From Casp-actino8 sp964563545 (GTDB lineage: Bacteria > Actinomycetota > Acidimicrobiia > Acidimicrobiales > Ilumatobacteraceae), in NCBI GenBank assembly GCA_964563545.1, contig CAZLXB010000008.1, forward strand, positions 1 through 64,000: a stretch of 64,000 nucleotides of DNA. The letters run 5' to 3'. Both the position numbers and the translations under genes were made by a program. Shown here one piece after another: positions 60,712 to 64,000 of this stretch. A model generated the notes under the pieces. The model searched no databases. It saw only the letters and a list, made by a program, of their open reading frames with translations, and had not been told where the DNA came from. The number at the start of each line of letters is the position of its first letter. Position 1 is the first letter of the stretch.

Positions 60712-61157
60712 TCGAGCCGGCGCGACACCACGATCGAGCGAGCGGTCACCGCGGCCCGTTCGTACAAGTTCTTCGTCTCCCGGTCACCAGGTAGAGCCGT
60801 GGCCTCGAAGTAGCGGCATCCTCCCGCCTTCGCGGACTGCATGGCTGCGGCCACCAAGGCGTCTCCGAAACCGAGTTCACGGGCCTCGGCGCGCACGAAA
60901 ACGCGATCCACGGTGAAGACGCGTCCACGAGTGGAGTCATCGCGCGCCGAGCCGACGAGGAAGCCCACGACCACATCGTCGATCGTCCCGACCCAGGTGG
61001 TGGGCCACTCGCCAAGATCCGACAACGGCGGATGCTCGGCGAGCCAGGCGTCTCCCCCTCTTTGTCCCGCGAGACCGACTCGGGCCTCAGCCTCGATCCG
61101 AATGCACTCGTCGCGATCGGACGGATCCGCTGGACGGACCTCCGGTTCGACGGCCAC
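60708..61157 (-). CDS. GNAT family N-acetyltransferase
   Basis: The 149-residue protein has the GNAT core: VEPEVRPADPSDRDECIRIEAEA, DDVVVGFLVGSARD, VDRVFVRAEARELGFGDALVAAAMQSAK (acetyl-CoA site) and YFEATALPGDRETKNLYER. Substrate unknown. It begins with GTG six bases after the DUF4193 stop, so the two are probably co-transcribed. Confidence 0.9.
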   Translation of the reverse strand: MAVEPEVRPADPSDRDECIRIEAEARVGLAGQRGGDAWLAEHPPLSDLGEWPTTWVGTIDDVVVGFLVGSARDDSTRGRVFTVDRVFVRAEARELGFGDALVAAAMQSAKAGGCRYFEATALPGDRETKNLYERAAVTARSIVVSRRLD

Positions 61158-61163
61158 GATCGA

Positions 61164-61634
61164 TCAGGAAAAGAGCGGACAGGTGTCGTCGCCCACCGGA
61201 CAGACCGGCGCGCCTTTGCGGACCAGCAGGAAACACTGGGGGCACATCCGCTCGTCGGGACGCTTCGGCTGGATGCTCGTTTCGGGATCGGCCACCGACG
61301 GCAGCTCCTCCTCTTCCTCCTGCTCTTCTTCACCCTCTTCGCTACGACGGAGCAGGCGCTCGTCGAGGATCTTGGCCAAGTCCTCCTCGACGTCGTCGGC
61401 GGCGAGGAGTTCTTCGTCCTCGTCCTCGGTGGCGCGCTTCGGGCGGGCGACCGAAGCGGTCTCCTCCTCGTCCTCGTCGATCTCGGCGTCGGCTTCGTCC
61501 TCGTCGAGTTCGTCGATCTCTCCGTCGAGGTCGTCCTCGTCGATTTCGTCGATGTCGACCTCGGGATCGTCCTCCTCGATGAACCCCTCAGAATCGAGGT
61601 CTTCCTCGTCGATCATGTCGTCATCTGAGGCCAT
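61164..61634 (-). CDS. DUF4193 family protein with long acidic N-terminus
   Basis: The 156-residue product is dominated by Asp and Glu (residues 1-112 are over half acidic) and ends with the DUF4193 pattern: DVEEDLAKILDERL, then RPDERMCPQCFLLVRKGAPVCPV, a zinc-ribbon-like cysteine set. DUF4193 is common in actinobacteria and lies near sigma-factor or dUTPase genes in mycobacteria; function unknown. Most relatives have a much shorter acidic part, so this one is unusually long. Confidence 0.75.
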   Translation of the reverse strand: MASDDDMIDEEDLDSEGFIEEDDPEVDIDEIDEDDLDGEIDELDEDEADAEIDEDEEETASVARPKRATEDEDEELLAADDVEEDLAKILDERLLRRSEEGEEEQEEEEELPSVADPETSIQPKRPDERMCPQCFLLVRKGAPVCPVGDDTCPLFS

Positions 61635-61662
61635 ATGAGCCGGAACTCCTTCTGAACATGTG

Positions 61663-61681
61663 TCCGCGGGCGCGGATAATA
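61663..61681 (-). promoter_or_regulatory. -10 box and leader hairpin of the DUF4193 gene
   Basis: On the minus strand TATTAT (61681-61676) is followed by TCCGCG, CC and CGCGGA, a perfect six-base stem with a two-base loop (61676-61663). AAGGAG follows at 61652-61647, 12 bases before the ATG. The hairpin could affect translation or RNA stability. I found no good -35 box. Confidence 0.4.
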
Positions 61682-61724
61682 GGACACGGATCGGGCCGAC
61701 TGGTGGTCTGCCCGGTGACTCCCG

Positions 61725-63350
61725 TCACCGACCGGTTCGCCGAGCCTCGGCTTGACGCTCGGCGGCCAGACGCTCGAGTTCGGGAGCCTCGACCGTGAGG
61801 TGGGTCATGGCCTCGGCCACGGCCTTGTGGCCCGCCTGCTCGGCAATGAGGCGGTGCATCTCGAGCGCAACCCTCCGGTACGCAGGGTGACCCTGAGGCG
61901 AGGACCGCAACTCCAAAAGGTGCATCGCCTCACGGGCGTTGAACTGCATCACGTAGCGGACCCGGTAGGCCATGCACACCGCATAGGAGGCCTGCTGCGG
62001 GAAGTCGGGCCGCAGTGCATCGAATAGTTCGGCCGAACGAGTCATGACCTCGTCGAAGACCGCGGCCTGACCGGCTTCGTCGACGAGGTCGGGGCGGGTG
62101 TATCCGTGGTTCGGCGTGAGCGGTTGCCACTCGATGGTCAGCAATCGATGACGCTGAAGATCACGGAACGCGCCGTAATCAGACAGAACGTCGAAGCGAT
62201 AGTCGGTTCGTTCGAAGGCTCGGCCCGGTCGATGTCGGCGGTTCTCGCGCTGCCCCACGTAGGTCTTCAGAATCGCAACCTTCTCGGTGTGGCTCATCTT
62301 GGCGACCTGAGTGAGGATCTGATTCTCCGACAAACTCGTGTGCGGGTAGCAGATGGCCGCGATGAGTTTGTCCTCCCCTTCGGGATCCCAGTCGGTCAGG
62401 ACCACCGGTGGACTGTGATCAACGGGAACTTCGGCGAAGAGTTCGCGGACGAGTTCGGACGTCTCCTCGCGGGTCGACGACAGGTAGTCACTCCAACGGC
62501 CGCCGCGATCGGCCAGGTCCACGCGCCGCAGGAAACTCGGAATCACCTTGCGCAACTCCTCGAGCATCAAGGCCGCGTACTGCTGGGCCTCGGGAAGCGG
62601 GTGGGCACGCATTCGAATGAGCATCGCCTCGTAGGCCTGACCGCTCGCGTAGATCCCCACGTTCGACAACGCCGACGACGGCAGCACACCGCGCACGGCG
62701 TCGAGCGCCTTGGCTCTCGTGGCCTGTCGGAAGACGAAATCGCTGTCGCGGGGGTCGCGCTTGACCGTGGTTCGCACGTGCTCGGTGACCTTGTCGACCA
62801 GCATGCTGTACGAGTCGAACATGCGGTCCATGTCTCCCACGTACCGAGTTCCGAACCGCGAGTTCAAAAGATCGATGTCGCGGTAGAAGCGGTACCTTCC
62901 GGCAAGTCGGGCGTCGTAGGCGATGTAACGCGTGCTCTGTTCCAGATAACTCGCGAGACGTCCCCACTCGAGGATCTTGGTCAGGACGTTCGATGCCTGC
63001 TCGCAGGCGAGATGCACTCCCCCGAGTTGGGCCACCGAATCGTCGCCGTATTCGAAGAAGACTTTTTCGTAGAGCTCCTCGGCCCGCTGAAGACCGATCG
63101 TCGCGTCGACACCAAGGTCGCCGGACACGTCGAGATCGCCGACGAATTCGTCGAGGAAGAGTCGACGCAGGCTCTTGGCACTACGGCTGTAGCGCGCGAA
63201 GAGAGCCCCCTTCACGACTTCGGGCAGGTTCACGAGAGCGAAGACCGGCCCGTCCAGATTGGTGAAATACCGCCGAAGGATCTCGGTCTCCTCGGGGGTG
63301 AACTCCTCGGGGGCGTAGACCGTCACGGGAACGAACGCTAGTTGCCGCAC
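61725..63350 (-). CDS. ThyX-like protein with two ThyX-related halves
   Basis: The 541-residue product is about twice the length of ThyX. The first half (about 85-275) has SYLEQSTRYIAYDAR and AVRGVLPSSALSNVGIYASG, features of FAD-dependent thymidylate synthase. The second half (about 350-480) has GAFRDLQRHRLLTIEWQP, where the ThyX RHRxxS motif reads RHRLLT, and the segment YVMQFNAREAMHLLELRSSPQGH. The two halves carry different parts of the catalytic set. It may be a pseudo-dimer or a non-canonical enzyme. The start is GTG 63350 with CAGAAT six bases upstream. Confidence 0.8.
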   Translation of the reverse strand: MRQLAFVPVTVYAPEEFTPEETEILRRYFTNLDGPVFALVNLPEVVKGALFARYSRSAKSLRRLFLDEFVGDLDVSGDLGVDATIGLQRAEELYEKVFFEYGDDSVAQLGGVHLACEQASNVLTKILEWGRLASYLEQSTRYIAYDARLAGRYRFYRDIDLLNSRFGTRYVGDMDRMFDSYSMLVDKVTEHVRTTVKRDPRDSDFVFRQATRAKALDAVRGVLPSSALSNVGIYASGQAYEAMLIRMRAHPLPEAQQYAALMLEELRKVIPSFLRRVDLADRGGRWSDYLSSTREETSELVRELFAEVPVDHSPPVVLTDWDPEGEDKLIAAICYPHTSLSENQILTQVAKMSHTEKVAILKTYVGQRENRRHRPGRAFERTDYRFDVLSDYGAFRDLQRHRLLTIEWQPLTPNHGYTRPDLVDEAGQAAVFDEVMTRSAELFDALRPDFPQQASYAVCMAYRVRYVMQFNAREAMHLLELRSSPQGHPAYRRVALEMHRLIAEQAGHKAVAEAMTHLTVEAPELERLAAERQAEARRTGR

Positions 63351-63391
63351 CCTTCGATTCTGGGGAACCCGGACGGGCCGGTCGGCCCGAT

Positions 63392-64000
63392 TCAGGCGAG
63401 AACGTCGACCCCCTGCGGGATCCGAGCGAACTCGCCGTTCACACGTTCACACAGGGAGGGATCGGTCCAGAGATCGATGATCGTCATCGCCATGGCCTTG
63501 GCGCCGTCGATCACGGCGCGGTCTCCGGCGTCTCCACCTGCGTACTCGGCGAACTCGCGAGTGTGGATCGGCGTCCCCGCCGGGGCGACCGCCACCATCG
63601 GATGAATCGACGGGACGAGAAAGGAGACATTTCCCATGTCGGTGGACCCGAGCACACGATGGCCCGTGACACGAGGGTCGGTCACGGTCCGTCCGAGTTC
63701 GGCCATGTTTCGCGCGTAGGCACCGGCCAGAACCTCGTTGTCACGGACCTCGGCGTAGGAATGGTTCTCCCACGTTGCGTCCATCGAACATCCACAAGCC
63801 GACGAAGCACCTTCCAGACATGCGACGACGCGTCCTTTCAACACTTGGAGCGACGCGAGCGATTCGGACCGGACGTACCACGAAGCCGCCGCTCGTCGGG
63901 GGACGATGTTGGGCTTCTCACCACCTTCGGTGATGATGCCGTGCACACGCTCGGTTGGCCGGATGTGCTGACGTAACGCAGCAACGTTCATGTACCCGAG
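63392..64000 (-). CDS. M20 family peptidase/amidohydrolase (AbgB-like), C-terminal part
   Basis: The frame is open to the window edge, so the N-terminal part is missing. The visible 202 residues carry GIITEGGEKPNIVPRRAAASWYVR (M20 dimerisation domain), VLGSTDMGNVSFLVPSIHPMVAVAPAGTPIHTREFAEYAGGD (metal ligands in the last domain) and a helical end. This matches p-aminobenzoyl-glutamate hydrolase subunit B and related M20 amidohydrolases. The substrate is unknown. Confidence 0.85.
   Translation of the reverse strand, partial: LGYMNVAALRQHIRPTERVHGIITEGGEKPNIVPRRAAASWYVRSESLASLQVLKGRVVACLEGASSACGCSMDATWENHSYAEVRDNEVLAGAYARNMAELGRTVTDPRVTGHRVLGSTDMGNVSFLVPSIHPMVAVAPAGTPIHTREFAEYAGGDAGDRAVIDGAKAMAMTIIDLWTDPSLCERVNGEFARIPQGVDVLA

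Noticed and set aside
60841..61638. A Ser-rich plus-strand frame over the DUF4193 gene
   Set aside because: The Ser runs are just the antisense of GAG/GAC codons of the acidic protein.
1..64000. tRNA or rRNA genes, insertion sequences, phage genes, toxin-antitoxin pairs
   Set aside because: I looked for T-loop sequences, transposase motifs and integrases in the gaps and frames and found none. A covariance-model tRNA scan would settle the RNA part.

Overview
The window is a gene-dense, high-GC bacterial chromosome segment with about 70 protein genes. Almost every gene is separated from its neighbour by a few bases or overlaps it, and no gap exceeds about 280 bases. I see no tRNA, rRNA, CRISPR array, prophage or insertion sequence. 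Gene content points to Actinomycetota: a WhiB regulator, a PimA-type mannosyltransferase, luciferase-like (probably F420-linked) oxidoreductases, a DinB-like thiol-dependent enzyme family, DUF4193 and SCO6745 family proteins, and two gene orders known from mycobacteria. The lineage is probably Acidimicrobiia (Ilumatobacter-like). That placement is inference from overall character, not a marker-gene result.

Layout. 1-2326: a MacA/MacB-like ABC efflux set, with the adaptor cut by the window edge. 2348-7093: a luciferase-like oxidoreductase, a PimA-like glycosyltransferase, LemA, an HtpX-like protease and a DUF3048 lipoprotein. 7133-25773: a long housekeeping run pdxS-pdxT-yebC-peroxiredoxin-ruvC-ruvA-ruvB-queA-tgt-yajC-secD-secF-apt-rel-hisS-aspS-Nudix-rarA-two small membrane proteins, parallel to the order in Mycobacterium tuberculosis. 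25770-30329: glycolate oxidase genes glcD, glcE and glcF, interrupted by an opposing DinB-like gene. 30331-34981 (minus): transaldolase, transketolase, a hypothetical gene and nagA. 35059-40809: a thioesterase, a beta-lactamase-like lipoprotein, two amidohydrolases, a SRAP protein, a HIT protein and an SDR.

40880-48903 is the glycine cleavage region. It runs pgsA-like, gcvH, FHA protein (GarA-like), MerR, bifunctional-nuclease-domain protein, MerR, gcvT, then on the minus strand a phasin-like protein and gcvP behind a tandem glycine riboswitch. 48904-54584 holds an SCO6745 protein, a luciferase-like enzyme, a PLP decarboxylase-like enzyme, a thioesterase, an FKBP, a zinc-finger protein and a threonine aldolase. 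54777-64000 holds WhiB, a kinase-fold protein, ribokinase, prmA, a gamma carbonic anhydrase, an Arg-rich protein, a crotonase, a GNAT, DUF4193, a tandem ThyX-like protein and a truncated M20 peptidase.

Three things tie the region together. Glycolate and glycine metabolism recur: glcDEF, gcvHTP with its riboswitch, and threonine aldolase, which yields glycine. Many genes carry a -10-like TANNNT box 6-8 bases before the start codon, which suggests widespread leaderless transcription. Two long perfect palindromes sharing an 18-base core lie 25 kb apart; one spans the start codon of a small zinc-finger gene divergent from the threonine aldolase gene. These palindromes are the best candidate here for an undescribed regulatory system.
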